Positions 1 to 13,327 of a stretch of 64,000 nt of DNA are shown here, piece after piece (position 1 is the first letter of the stretch; the number at the start of each line of letters is the position of its first letter). The translations under genes were made by a program, and so were the position numbers. The stretch lies in NCBI GenBank assembly GCA_914767715.1, contig OU612068.1, positions 24,986,001 through 25,050,000 of the forward strand, given 5' to 3'. Below the pieces are notes generated by a model. It did not search any database. It was not told where the DNA came from and was given only the letters and a program-made list of their open reading frames with translations. Source of the stretch: Membranipora membranacea. Lineage: Eukaryota; Bryozoa; Gymnolaemata; Cheilostomatida; Membraniporidae.

Positions 1-1
1 T

Positions 2-3000
2 GCATCTGATGGCCACGTTGAGTCTAGTGTGCAAACACAGCAAACCCCACCTATTCCATTAGAACAGTCTACTCCAGCTGCAGCTCCTGCAGTGCACATG
101 GTAAGCGGTAGTAATGGTAGTAGAGACACCCACAAGTCAAGACTAGCTGTTCATGATTTACATTTAGACACTCAGCGTGTCAATGAGTTTATGCAAATAA
201 GCAAATCTTCTGTTGTGAATGCATATGATGGTTATGATGCGTCACGTCACCTAAATGTGACAAGTGCAGGTAACTCCAATCAAATCTCATGTACACGATC
301 AAAACCAACACCATATAACGGTGATCGCCACAAATGGCCTGAATTTTTATCTATATGGTATAGATACTCTTGTATGTTTGTTGATGAGGTAGACAAAGCC
401 TCAGAGCTCAAAAAGTTCCTTGTAGGTGAACCCCTGGAATTGGTCAGCCCAATCTTCGCCACACAACCGAACGCTCATGACCGCATGGTTCAACGACTCA
501 AAGAGGTCTATGGAGATGTCAGCCTTGGCATCAAATCTGTCTTCTCACATCTCAATTCTCTGAGATCTATCCATGAAGGTGATACAAAGGCTCTCGTCAA
601 GTTTGTTAACACAGTGGAAAGCTCCTTCAGCCAATTGGGGGAACTCGGACATCTCACGTCGGTAACCCTACCACATGTGGACAATCTCGCGGACCTACTG
701 CCTCCTACGATCAGAAGAGACTGGGATCATTGCTATGACATGTTTCCACAAAAGGACAAAGTTCAACCTTTCAAGATGTTTATGGGATTTCTGGAGAGTG
801 AACGACGCCGCGCGCTCAGACGCACTGGAACCCATCGATCTGATCAACAGAAAGACAACTCCAAACAAAAGGTAAAAACCTTTCATGTAGAATCTGATAA
901 TGAAGTTAGTCAAAACTCTCATGACAAACCTGACAGCTCTGCTATGTCTTGTGTTATCCATGGTAGCAACCGGCATGCTTTAGCCGACTGTAGGAGTTTT
1001 CGTTCCTTGTCTGTTCAAGAAAGATTTGACTTGTGTAAAACTCACGCTATCTGTGTTAGATGTTTGAATAAACATGATCCAAAATCATGCCCTAGGTTCA
1101 GGCAATGCTGTTCTAAGTGTAAAAAACCGAATCATCATGACTTATTGTGTAGAAAGGGTATTGCTGATAAGAATAAAAGCTCAAAACCTGAAGCTAAAAC
1201 TGAATCTAAGCCTAGTTCTGTCAGAAGCCAATCAAAGGAGAAAGTGTCGACCCTTCACGGCGCTGGTACACCCACGGACGAAGTCTCTGTAGAAGTCTCA
1301 ACCAATCACGGAACAAGCAGACCCCCCAGTGACTCAACAGTGTTCGCAATCCAGCGAGCATCAGTCGTAGGAACTTCTCACAGAGCACTACTTTTCTTTG
1401 ATGGAGGATCAAACTCGACTCTGATATCTCACCGGGCGGCGATAGCATGGGGAGCAAAGCGACTCAAGAAGGTGACGCTCGAACTAAGCACTCTGGGAGG
1501 CTCAACAGTAGAGGAGGAGTCCTGGCTATTCGAGGTGAAGTTAATGGCCTATGACAACAGTGTGATCACGATACATGCTCTCAGCATACAGAGACTCACT
1601 GGGTCAATCAACAAACCTCTGGACCGGGTCATTCTACAGCAGCTATTTCCAAGTATCGACAGTCAACTACTGATCAAAGACTCGGGCCCTATTGACATGC
1701 TAATCGGCAATGATCTACTCGGATTCCACCCTCGGAAGGAGATAGCTTCAGCTGGACAACATCTTCAAGTCTGCTCTGGCCCATTCGGACTGTGCGTTCA
1801 AGGATCACACCCGGCTCTAGGCAACAGCAATTCTATTCCATCATCATTCTTTATCAACATACTCTCGATGCAAGACACAGAAGTCATAACTGCTACTCAC
1901 CCTCAACACAAAGAATTCTCAGTATCAGTACACTCCTATCTCACCAAGGCAGAGAAGGCATCTCTGGGTGCATTCATACAAGGTGAAGACCTAGGCGTAG
2001 AGGTTCAACCACGCTGCGGGGCATGTCAGTGCGGTAAATGCCCGATCAGGGGCCATAGCTACTCCTTCCAAGAAGAGCAGGAGCTACAGATGATAAGAAG
2101 CAACCTCAAATACGACCAGGAGAACAAAAGATGGAAAACATCCTACCCATGGATTGTCAATCCGTCTACGCTTCCAGATAACTACAGTGCTGCGCTAGCC
2201 ACGCTTAGGAACACGGAGCGCACTCTCAACAAGGATCCTGAATGGAGCAAGATCTACGGCGCCCAAATCCAGGACATGGTCGATCGTGGTGTAGCCCGCA
2301 AGCTGAGTAAAGAGGAACTAAAGTCATGGTGTGGACCAAAGTACTACATCAGTCACTTGGCTGTTCAAAATCCCAAGTCAACATCAACTCCTGTAAGAAT
2401 CGTCTTCAACTCTAGCCAAACCTTCAGAGGGACATCACTCAATGCCTGCCTAGCTAAAGGTCCAGAGTCCTATCTCAATGATCTGCTCGGAATTCTACTA
2501 CGCTGGAGAGAGGAAAAAATCGCTCTAGTCGCTGACATAAAGAAAATGTACAATTCTATTTTCATCAATAATGTTGAACAGCACACTCACCGCTTTTTGT
2601 GGCGCAACTTGGAACAGCGAGATCCAGATGTCTACATCATACTACGGGTCAACATGGGAGATCGACCGGCAGCTGCTATCAGTAGTGAAGCAATCTACAA
2701 AACAGCAGACCTCTTTCACAAAGAGTATCCCCGAGTAGCTGAACTCCTGAAGTCTTCGACGTATGTAGACGATATTGTAGATTCCTTCCCATCTCACAAG
2801 TCTGCAATGGTCACTGCCGAAGGAACAAATGTAGTACTACAGAACGCTGGGTTCAAAGTCAAGTGTTGGTTGTTCAGTGGCGAGCCAGACAAGAGGATAC
2901 AGCTTGAAGATCTACCTCCTCCAGATGCGAAACCTGTATCAACCCAAGTGCTAGGAGTCCACTGGAATTCTTCAACAGATGTCATCACTTTCTCTACAAA

Positions 3001-5383
3001 TCTCAACTTTTCTCCTAAGAAGAAAGGAGTATATACCAAACCAGATCTGACAGAGACAGAGTTTACAAGACAGATGCCAGAAATTCTCACACGGAGGATA
3101 GTTTTGGAACAAACCATGAAGATATACGACCCTCTTGGCATCTTGTGCCCCTTCACAATGAGAGCCAAACAACTACTGAGGGAAACCTGGACTTTCAAAC
3201 TGGACTGGGACGATCAGTTACCCCAGCTTATGAGAGAACAATGGATCAAATTCTTCAGAGAGCTGTTCAAGCTATCTAAACTGGAATATCCTCGCTGTCT
3301 TCGACCAGAGAACGCTGTCGGACAACCTCAGCTGATCATCCTCTCAGATGGAAGTGCTGCAGCCTATGGATTCAGTGCCTACGCTCGATGGAAACTCAAC
3401 TCTGGAAAATTCTCATGCTCTCTCATCATGGCTAAGTGTCGCATAGCACCCCTAAAACAGCTTACTATACCTCAGATAGAGCTAAATGCCGCGGTCCTCT
3501 CAAAGCGTGGCAGAAAGGTTTTAGAGAAGGAGATGCGATACAATTTCAGCAGAGTATATCAACTGGTAGACTCAGAGACTGTACTCAAGATGATGAACAA
3601 GAAATCTACAAGATTCAAGCTCTACGAAGGTGTGAGAATCGGAGAACTACAAACGGCAACTGATGGAGATATGAGCAGCTGGTTTTGGGTGAAAGGTGAA
3701 GAAAACACTGCTGACTGGCTAACTAGAGGGAAATCGATTGATAAGATTGGCCCTGCGAGTGAGTGGTGGAGAGGACCCAACTTTCTCTATCAACCTGAAG
3801 AGGAGTGGGGCATAAGAGCTAACAAAGACTCGGGGGAACTTCTGCCGGGTGAGAAAAAAGCAGTCTACGCTACAACAGTCACGACGCCAGATCACTTTAT
3901 TCAGTATGAAAACTTCAGCTCTCTAAAACGATTGATATGGACAGTGGCAAGAGTTAGAATGGCGGTGAAATCAGGACATTTCTGCAATCTACTGGCTCCG
4001 GTATCTGCTGAAGACTTGCGTGCAGCTCAACTAATCCTCATCAGAGACGTACAGCACTCCATTGAAGATGAACTGCAAAAGAAGAAGGGCAAGTACTCTC
4101 AACTACACCCTGTGAAGACAGAGGATGGAGTGTGGATTGTAGGCAGTCGACTCATCAGACATAACCCCATGACGTCAATCAAGACTCATACTCAGTGGAT
4201 CATTCCCTCATCGCATCCATACACTGCTCTTGCACTCAGACAAGCTCATACTGATTCATTCCACAGAGGGAGAGACGCTACTCTAGCAAGATTTCGTGCC
4301 CTACACTGGACTACTCAAGGATCCAAACTAGCGAGAAAAGTGACCTCATCCTGTCAGCTCTGCAAACTCAAAGCACCTCAGATCCTCGGTCAGCAGATGG
4401 GACAACTTCCAGTAGAACGTCTCAAGACTGCGCCACCCTTCAACTCGGTCATGATAGATCTCTTTGGTCCTTATATCGTCAGAGGAGATGTACACAAGAG
4501 GTCATCTGGAAAAGCATACGGAGTACTATTTACTGATATTGGTTCTCGGGCAGTCCACATCGAGGCTGTATATGGCTATGACACTGACTCGTTTTTACTA
4601 GCATTGACACGCTTCGCTAACACAAGAGGCTGGCCTGAGAAGATATTCTCCGATCCTGGCACGCAACTGGTTGGAGCGGAAAGGGAGCTAGGAGATGTAT
4701 GGGATGCTATGGATAAGACGGTTCTTCAGAACACAAGTGCTGAACAAGGACTACAATGGATTTTCGGCCCTGGAGACGCACCATGGTACCAAGGAGCAGC
4801 TGAATCACTAATTAAGGCTGTCAAGCGCTGTTTCATCTTCTCTGTAGGAAACAAAAGACTCTCACCCAGTGAGTTCCAGACTGTGTGCACAGAAGCAGCG
4901 AATACTCTGAATGAACGCCCTCTCGGAATACTCCCTGGTACAGACTCCGACATCAGTATACTCACACCCAACTGTCAACTCATCGGAAGACCCTTCGCCA
5001 AGAACCCTGGACAGTGGAGCTCAGACAACTCACTCAAAAGTCGTCTCGCACTGGTAGCTGCTGTCTCTGAGGACTTCTGGAAGAAGTGGACAGAACTATA
5101 CGCTCCTACACTCATGTATCAACAGAAATGGCACAAACCGCAGCAGAACCTCCAGGTAGGTGACATAGTAGTTGTTATCGATTCAAATCAGCTCAAAAAC
5201 CAATACAAGATCGCTCGTGTACATGAGGTTTATCCAAGTGACGATGGTAGGGTCAGGAAGGTAGCATTAGCCTACAAGAATTTTAAGGTGGGTAGCAAGC
5301 TAGTCGAATATCATGGGTGTAAAGACACTATAATAATGCGGAGTGTTCATAGGTTGGCCCTTCTGACAACGGTAAGTGGGTAG
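2..5383 (+). mobile_element. BEL/Pao LTR retrotransposon gag-pol polyprotein, 5' incomplete
   Basis: One long frame, open from base 2 and stopping at 5383, encodes about 1,790 residues of a retrotransposon gag-pol. Counting residue 1 at base 29, the order is: a gag-like region with a WPEFxxxW motif near 101; three Cys/His clusters at about 309-374 (CVxC, CSKC); an aspartic protease motif FFDGGS near 456; reverse transcriptase with the catalytic YVDD near 912; RNase H with LSDGSAAAYG near 1104; an integrase zinc finger (HxxxxH...CxxC) at about 1407-1448; integrase D, D and E at about 1474, 1542 and 1592; and a C-terminal LQVGDIVVV block. This order (protease-RT-RNaseH-integrase) and the gag type fit BEL/Pao. 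No stop or frameshift interrupts it, so it is young or recently active. The protease has DGG where D(S/T)G is usual. The true start and the 5' LTR lie outside the window. Confidence 0.95.
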
Positions 5384-6949
5384 AAACCTTATGTGCTATG
5401 TTTGTGTCCTGCTCTCGGCCGTGTAGTCTGGGTGGGAGTCCCTGGTCTGGCCTGAATCCTGACTGACTGGTTGGGGGTGGTTGGTGGATCAACCATACAT
5501 AAACTGAGAAACGGTGGTTGACTATAGAACTAGATTTATCTCGTAGTTTTATCTGTATTATTTATCTCGCATCATTGTATTATTACACTTTCTGTTTTGA
5601 CAAATTTCTTAGAATCATTTGTCAAACCCCCACCCCTCCGATGTATTGGTATGCACCAATCGTGGTCATAATTAATGACACATTTTGATTATTATTAAAA
5701 ACACACACACTACAACATGACTAATAATGCCAGCTTTTAATACTTTAGCTATCTATTGTTACAAACATCATTATACCAGCTTATGTGCTGATACTTGTAC
5801 TGCAACATTATTTTGTACCATCTTAGACTTGCACCGTCAACAAGCAAGTTCAAATTTTGTGATCGCTAGTCTCATCTCAGCTAATATGGAGACAATTTTA
5901 TCCATATACAACTCGATCTGTTTTATGAGATTCTAAGCACTTTATATCAAGATCTCAATACTCTGCGCTGTATCTATGTGACACACATGTAAGTTAAAAC
6001 AATATTGTATTTTCAGTTCATATTTGGTGTGGAATAACAACAGCGAAGCTCTTGTATTAAATTACTGCATGGGATAATCTATATTTCATTGATGACAAAT
6101 GGCATTTTTATAAAGTGTAGAAAGCATTGCTTTATCGCATCCACTGGTATCAAATTATTATTGCTACTATTTCTCCTATCCGTAATTAGGTATTTAACAA
6201 AAGTATTTTAATTGCAGGCACCTATTTATCTGTATACTAACTATCAGACACTATTATTGGATGGAATAAACCCTATATCCGGCATCAATTTTGTGAGTTA
6301 ACTAATAGGACGATTGTGTCAATTTGATGTCAATTTATTACTACGCACTCTTTTATATGCTGCCATCCATTATTGTCTTTTGATGTGCTGATTATCGTCA
6401 CAATCTATGCACATCATTATTTTATTTATTTTACTTTGATCATTTTATCAGGGTACGACTTCGACTTTGAATATGAAGAATATAATGACATACAGTATCC
6501 AACAACAACTCAACACTTCTTATTTCGTCGTCCGTTGCCATTAATGCGGGGGTTAGAGTGATAACAAGAGCCATCCCAATACACTATGAAAGGTTCACTA
6601 GTAGGGTGAAAAATGCTAGTATTATCATCCTCAATTCTTGTGATAAGATGTCATTTTGCCGAAAGTCTTTCCAGTTTGTACATATAAAGTTAAGGTTTTG
6701 CATTTTCTTTGTTGGATGACTCCCAACAATCAAGACATTAGTGTTCATAACATTGCCAGCAAAACCAACAGACCTAGATGATAATCTCACATTTGGCAAT
6801 CATATCAGAATGTTTCACACTTCATCTTTGCAAGGTCACAGGAGGTAATGGCAATCATGATTTATGGGTCAAAGTAGAAAATCTCATTCACAGATGACTC
6901 AAAATTTGTGTCAATAATAGTGTGATGCTTGAGTTAAGATACAACTTAC
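5384..6949. other. 3' flank of the BEL/Pao element, no gene seen
   Basis: A G-rich, polypurine-like run (GGTTGGGGGTGGTTGGTGG) lies at 5470-5488, where the start of a 3' LTR would be expected. An LTR cannot be delimited because its 5' partner is outside the window. The rest is AT-rich with no convincing ORF. The stalk, transmembrane and tail exons expected downstream of gene A on the minus strand were looked for here and not found. Confidence 0.45.
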
Positions 6950-7957
6950 TTGTTGAACATTTCCCGATGCAGTTACTACAACTGCTGTCTGTGACATCAA
7001 GCTGACAGTTCTGTACATTGCTGATAGCGAATGTACCATAATCTCGATATATTGTCATCCCAAAACTGTCATACAATTCTCCTTTAATACTGATATACCG
7101 ACCAACATGAAGTTCATCAGAAGTTGTAAAGTAATAATACTTTCCTACAAAAGAAGCAATTTGTAATCAATGTCTGTGGGGAGAGCTGCCATTACAAAGA
7201 CATAGACTATCTTAATATATTCATAGTATGTTGAGTTATCATTGAAGGGATTTCCAACAGAAGGAACTCAGTTTGTGTTGAGATGTATTGTGAGTTGTGA
7301 CCTCAGGCAGAACGCACTTTGTCTTTCTTACATGATACATCGTGTGCTTTCATTGAGTATGCAAAGATTCGACGCTGATCTGACAAAAATATATTGGTCA
7401 AAGGAGGCTTGTACCTGAGAGGCTGTATGACATAACATGACCATCTGTGACTATATCTGATCTGTCTCTAGCTGCCTCAGCCACTGAGTAAGTATACGCC
7501 TGAGAATACACAAGCTTTGCTAGCCTGACATCACCGGTATCTGACATTGAATCTACAAAATTTTACAAAACTCCATGGACGACTTGAGATATATGGTTCC
7601 ATGACACCTGCACCCAGGTTGATTTGAGTTACCCCGCCCAGGCTCTTCTCAAAGACAAGACATCACATCAGTCTCCTTTAGAGTCAAAACAACACATAGT
7701 CAGCACTATAATATATCGTGAATGCTGAGAGACAAGATATACTGTTCAGGTCTTTAGACAATGAAAATGAGAACTATGAAACTCGACTTACATTTGTCTG
7801 CATTTTCTGGTTTGTAGGTGATTTGTAATCCTGAGTCTATTGAAGTGTACTTGTAAGAGATATGAAATCTTCCAGTCCCGTAAAATATATTCCCGCACGC
7901 TGTTTGTGCAAGAATGAGAGTAAGTGGTATTATACAGAAAATCATATCACTCAACAT
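6950..7957 (-). CDS. Gene A: receptor-family paralog, three ectodomain exons only
   Basis: Three minus-strand exons match the ectodomain of the family. Exon 1 (7957-7792) has a start, a hydrophobic signal peptide, then GNIFYGTGRF and ITYKPEN. Exon 2 (7552-7415) contains VRLAKLVYSQAYTYS and DGHVMSYS. Exon 3 (7144-6950) contains KYYYF, HVGRYIS and YDSFGMTIYRD, then a Cys-rich end. Lengths are 166, 138 and 195 bp, splice signals are good, and every junction is phase 1 as in the paralogs. No in-frame stop is seen. Exon 3 ends in a good donor (A|GTAAGT), but no stalk, membrane or tail exon is visible before the retrotransposon. The gene is therefore truncated, or its last exons are unrecognisable. 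Without splicing at that donor, translation runs on and stops at about 6888, giving a secreted form. It is divergent from gene B. Function unknown. Confidence 0.65.
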
Positions 7958-8103
7958 ATTGTAGCTGTGAGAAACTGGTTACTGGTAATGGAACATGTTT
8001 TTGACAATTTCACATGCATGAATGACCCAGTTATGTCTATGATATAGATCATCTTTAACAAATGACATTAGTTAACACTTAATGATTTTGCGAAATATTT
8101 ATG

Positions 8104-8582
8104 TCAGTAATCCATTGGCTCATTAATCTCAATAATAATCTCACCTATTCCCTTGAAGGCTGTTTTTTTGCCTGCATCCTTATATTCTATTTGGCAAGGG
8201 GGAAAATTTTTTCTCCCTAACACAGGGCGCTTTACATGATATTTATAAGGAAATAAGGAAACTTGCAGGCTCACCACACTAGATTTTAGCATTTTTCTAT
8301 CATTGAAATCTCTGTCGTAAATCTCTTGAGTATAATTTGATTCAGCATGGAACTTCACTAGGCAGATTGCATACATACAGAGCTGTTTGTTTGAAATTGT
8401 GTACCTATATATGAAAAAAGATGTAGAAGAAGTTTCTGCATCAGCAAGTCATTGTCAATCCAACTGATGATCGATTCAATGTCAACAACATTGACATCTC
8501 TCCATCTTGGATATCCGGTACTGTTAGAAGATATGTCATCTTCTATCATACCAGAAACAATGTCAATATGGTAGAAGTTCAC
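8104..8582 (-). CDS. Unrecognised ORF pair, possible exon or broken gene
   Basis: Two overlapping minus-strand frames (8582-8358 and 8376-8104) look more protein-like than their surroundings. The first has YPRWRDVNVVDIESIISW, and the second has VSLQVSLFPYKYHVKRP and ends in EINEPMDY. If they belong together, a frameshift or a splice near 8358-8410 is needed; a possible acceptor (TATATAG) is at about 8405. I do not recognise a family. It lies in the promoter interval between divergent genes A and B. It could be a relic of an unrelated gene or chance. Confidence 0.25.
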
Positions 8583-9596
8583 ATCAGTGCCTATACACCT
8601 TCAATAAGTGTATAGACACCTAAAACCTATCACTGCTGTGCACATTGTTTGCTTGGATAAGTTTGTTATAATGTATTGTAGGGTTTGTTTACTTTTACTT
8701 TACTGTTTGCTTCAGCCCAAAGTCTCAATGCCATAGGCAGCACTATTTACTAGTCTATTTCATCATTGAATTGCTGACTGCAGTATCTTTTTTTGGACTA
8801 TTTTCATTTGATCAAAGTTAGACTGAGATGTAACTGATTGTATATATAGTTAGCATATTACAAATAGTTATTCATTTAGATGGTAAAACGTGTCAACTTT
8901 GTAAATAAATGTTATCGAGTTTATAATCTGAAATATATAGAAATTATTTCATATGATTAACATTAGCATTTTTATTTTGTTACGTCTTTTATTTTACCTC
9001 CTCTCATTTCAGTCAAGACATGCTCTTAGATTTAGGCTCAAAAAGATACACCAGAAACACTGTAATTAGGGCACAAATATCAACCCGGACTCACCCCTCA
9101 CTGCTCGGCCAGCCAACGCTATGCGTTGAATTGATCTCAATGTTTGGTGTAAAGGCAACATTATCAAATACATTTGGATAGTGATTTTTGGGCCATTGAT
9201 AAAACTTTCTTGTTTTGCATGTTATTTTTCATGAAAGTGTTGCGTATATGGGATTGATGTATGCCTTGGGAGGAATTTAATTCCCCAACAACTTAGGGAC
9301 AAACATCGTTTTTGCCCATTATAATTATGTAGCATAAGTTTCCCTCTTTTAAAATGTCAATAATCTTCATCATTTTTATAATCACATGTCATTAATATGC
9401 GTCACTTCGATCGAGCTTCAATTCGTTTACCTAGTTCACTTAGCATGCGAAACCAACAACTGAAGATTCACTGCTATTTAATTTGTCAATATGATATGAG
9501 AAATACCACAACATCCTAGACAACAAAGATTTGCTCTAATTTTGTCTGTCAGTGGCCGGACATTTTCGTCAGTAGCAACACTTGGGTAATATCAGA
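8583..9596. other. Intergenic region between divergent genes A and B
   Basis: AT-rich sequence without a supportable ORF, RNA gene or clear repeat. It should contain the promoter of gene B. No TATA box could be assigned with confidence. Confidence 0.4.
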
Positions 9597-12500
9597 ATGG
9601 CCGAGACAATGGCAGTTTGTGTCCTCCTATATTTATCAATGGCACTCCCTGCAGCCTGTGCGGTATATGAGGGTAGAGGAAAGTTCATCACATCATACAC
9701 AGACGCTTATTGGGAGGAAGGATTACGGATAGTATACAGACCAGAAAACTACAACAAATGTGAGTGTGATATGATGTTCATATAAAAATATTTTGGTGTG
9801 CCATTCATCCTAATCTAAACTTCTGCGTGTTTGGTGTAGGGGACTTGAAGTACCCCTTTCTTTGCGTCATGTTTGCTGAATTAGTATCACTTGTGGATAT
9901 CAATTAACGTCAACCAGCATTTCACTCCATATTTTCCGACCTTTTGGACTCAATCTACATGTACTTAGCTTAGTTCAAATGGTGTTGCCTTCCTCGCAGA
10001 CTCACAGACAAAATTTGGTGATGTAAAGCTTGCAAAGATAAAATATGCTCAGGCCTACACATACGCTGAAGCTCAGGAGGGAAGAGATGGGTTAAACATT
10101 GTAACAGAGGGAGAAGTCTTGTCTTACACCTCTTCAGGTTAGTGACTGACACAATCTAATTAATGTTCAATGTTGTTATTTTTCACAAAGACCTAAACCT
10201 TGCTTCCTGAGACAACATCTGATTGTCAGCGAGAAGCAAAAGTGTGTACCGTTTGCCTCATCTCACCATCAGCATATCACCAGAAATTAAAGACTTGAGG
10301 CTATGATGTGACTATCTGATGTGCCTCTCTTTGAAGGACGAACAATTTGATATGAATTTGCGTATCTGTCAAATATGAGGGATAAACATAGTGATAACGC
10401 TCTTGCAAGACGCTCTTGATAATGCTCTTTACCGTAATCCTTGACTCAAAGTTATTTTATCTTAATGCTGACTCCACACTGATTATCATCGATACGATGA
10501 GTTTGTGTGTGGCGGTGCTGGTGAATTTACTGCCAGTTATCTGGCACTATTGACAGGAATGGCCGTAACTTTTTTCACTGTTAAGAGGTGTTCAATGTTA
10601 GAGTACATTGTTTCAATATTTATTCATTTTTATTTTTATATTTATTTTTATTGCTATGAGGTGAATGTGATAACGTTATGTATAAAACTACCTAATTTTA
10701 TTTATCCTCTTTATTCAAAAAATTACAGGAAATTATTTCTATCACATCTCAGAATTTGATCTTCAGATCGGACAGTATATAAGCATGGAGGTGGAGTTTT
10801 ATGATTTAATCGGGGAGACAATCTATCGTGACAATCAAACACATGCAACAGCAACAGCGGAAAGCTGTAAGCTAGAAGTGCCTGGGAGTTCATGTGAATG
10901 CACGGAGAAATGTTCTGAGCGTAAGTAATCTTGAAAGGTTTCAAGTGATGATTGAGCCTTCCTTTAATATTCCAAACTACCAGACTACCAGTAATGAAGA
11001 AACAGTTTAAATCAAAGAAAGCTTTTGCTGGTTGTGGCTTTAGGTTAACTCGCTTAGGGAGTTCATATTTATGATAATTCCCCTATACCAGTACTCAAAA
11101 CTTAATATTCGATTTCCAAATATTTGTTGGTAGGGTTTGATAATGATGAAAATTGGGATATATTGGTAAGTAGAGACCAGACAACTACGAGTAAGAACTC
11201 TCATGACAAAGAAACCAGGAATGACTCACAAACTGTTGATCATGGTAGGTGTTGGATCTATTCCCCTGTATATGAGCCATATGAAAGAAGTTTGTTCTCA
11301 CACCAGTTGGTATCAATTTTGACTGATTTCAAGACCTATCCAGACGAATTTTTTTCTCCAGTGTCATGTCAAATTTACCAGCAAAATTTTGCTAAAGTAG
11401 TTAAACTGAACAGTACCAGCAACAGCACTATATTAGTAAGAGGAATTCCACCTAATATTAAGGAAATCCTCTTCTAAGGATATTAGAGAAATTCGTTCTA
11501 AAATCTCCTAAAGATATCATTGTTTTAAAACTGTATAAAGTGCCACTAAAATTGAATCAGCGGTATACAAATTTGACTTGCTAATGTTATGATTTTTTTA
11601 ATGACATGCTTTCTTTGTTTTGTAGATCACTTGAGCATTCATCCGGGAGTCCTCTCTGCTGCGATCATTGTACCACTGGTGGTTGTCATTGTCATTGCAG
11701 TTGTTGTGGTGATAATCCTCATAAGGAAAAGTAGACAACAAAACGATCAGCCAATACAGGAACAATCTCCATCTTCATTTGAAAGGTACAATAAATTCAC
11801 CGCCTGCAATATCTTCAGATACATAATTACCTGTAATTTGCAATGCAACCTGCTTTGTTGCCACCTGACAGTTTGGGATGTCAATACGATATATTATATA
11901 TAGGAATCTCACTCTCAATCACCCTCATCGGTGAGTTGATACTATGATGATTTTTGGAAGCTGGCCATATATACCAAGATATGACCCCCATTATGCAAAG
12001 CAATGACTATATATACACATTATGCTCCTTTGCTTGTGAACAAACGGCCTTTAGATTTATCAAACACACAAGTGTTCATCATTATACTAGACTTTTAAGT
12101 TGAGTGAGCTTCATTGCCACTCTCAGGCTACGATGATCATTTCACTATGTCTGCAATTTTGTTTAGGCACCACATGGGAGGGAAAGTGAATACTGTGATG
12201 ACAATTCTATCTGAAAATTACCTGCCAGTGGAGAGTCAATCAGATCATCATTATGAGACACCATGCGGATTACAAGATCAGACTATGTATTATTGCATCC
12301 CACCAACACAGAGCCTGCATTCTGCACAAGTTACCCAATCACAAGCCCCACAACCTACAATGACCAACCAGTTTGTACACCAGCCGAACACCAGTGCTTC
12401 CAAAGGACAAGAAGCATCTCATCAATCCAACTCTTATAACTATCCTTATGATCATCAACAAAACATTCATAACGGTTCATCTCGACAACCACATGAGCCA

Positions 12501-12602
12501 TTTAGTGGACTCACAATGACAGCAAACAAAGAAGAGGGACTTTATGCAGCACCTGTATCTCATCAAATAGGTGACTATGATGATTCAACGGCTGGTTGGT
12601 AA
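9597..12602 (+). CDS. Gene B: six-exon type I membrane receptor-like protein
   Basis: Predicted exons are 9597-9759, 10000-10137, 10729-10920, 11134-11244, 11626-11785 and 12167-12602, joining to 1,200 bp (399 aa) with no stop. Exon 1 gives a signal peptide ending near ACAVYEGRG. Exons 2 and 3 give the family blocks VKLAKIKYAQAYTYAEAQ and YFYHISEFDLQIGQYIS. Exon 3 also has a Cys-rich end (CECTEKC). Exon 4 is a short polar stalk. Exon 5 is a strong transmembrane segment (AAIIVPLVVVIVIAVVVVII) followed by basic RKSR. Exon 6 is a Gln/Pro/Tyr-rich cytoplasmic tail with HYETP and a terminal GDYDDSTAGW. Junctions are phase 1,1,1,1,2. This is the most divergent full-length member, and its tail aligns with the others only at the start and end. 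Binding partner and function are unknown. Confidence 0.8.
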
Positions 12603-13327
12603 AAAGACCTTCCGTACTAGATGATTATATTGTTTGAAACAAATATCTTTGAGGTTTAGCTTGTGTCAGGGGAGAGCATTTGTAATGTTTACTGTGTGTC
12701 ATTTCGGACTGCCTTCATTGAATGACATTCCCTAGCCCTTTCAAACAACAGAGTCGAGTAGTGCTTCAGAACCTTCACCAGGCCAACTAATGTGTGATAA
12801 TGGCTAGTACTTGAACTTGATGTCTTATTTCCCATACGCAAACTATCATTTCTGGCACTTCTGTCTCATTATATCGAAAGCCTCTACAGGTGTGACCAAT
12901 TATTAGCGTGGAAGAAGGTGATGTGAAATGAGCCAATATTATTTTTTACACGTAAATATGTTCAACTTCAAAAAAAACATCCAATAATGTTAGCAAAGAG
13001 AGTGGTATTGGCAAGTATACTTCTGTTACTGCAGTGATTGCCTTTTAATATCTGTTTTGCAATTCCTAGTATCTACATTTACTTTAACTTGGCCTTGTCT
13101 GCTATGAAGTCAAGGAAATGAATTTTCACAACTCTTATCACTAATCCGACCAATATGGATGTGTTTTTACTACTTTGAATATAATCCTTCATTAATCTTG
13201 ATTTATTAAAATCATTCTACCAGGAAAAAAATCTCTTAACTTTTCCTGAAAGTGCCAGGTGTTACATCAATTGATTGGTGTTACACCTTAGACGATAGTT
13301 CTCTTCTTCACACTTATCACTTTCACC
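12603..13327. other. Intergenic region between genes B and C
   Basis: Presumed 3' UTR of gene B and promoter of gene C. AT-rich. No ORF, RNA gene or repeat family was recognised. Confidence 0.4.

Noticed and set aside
6373-6561. Hydrophobic frame possibly a membrane exon
   Set aside because: It is on the plus strand, opposite to gene A, and has no similarity to the family's membrane exon.
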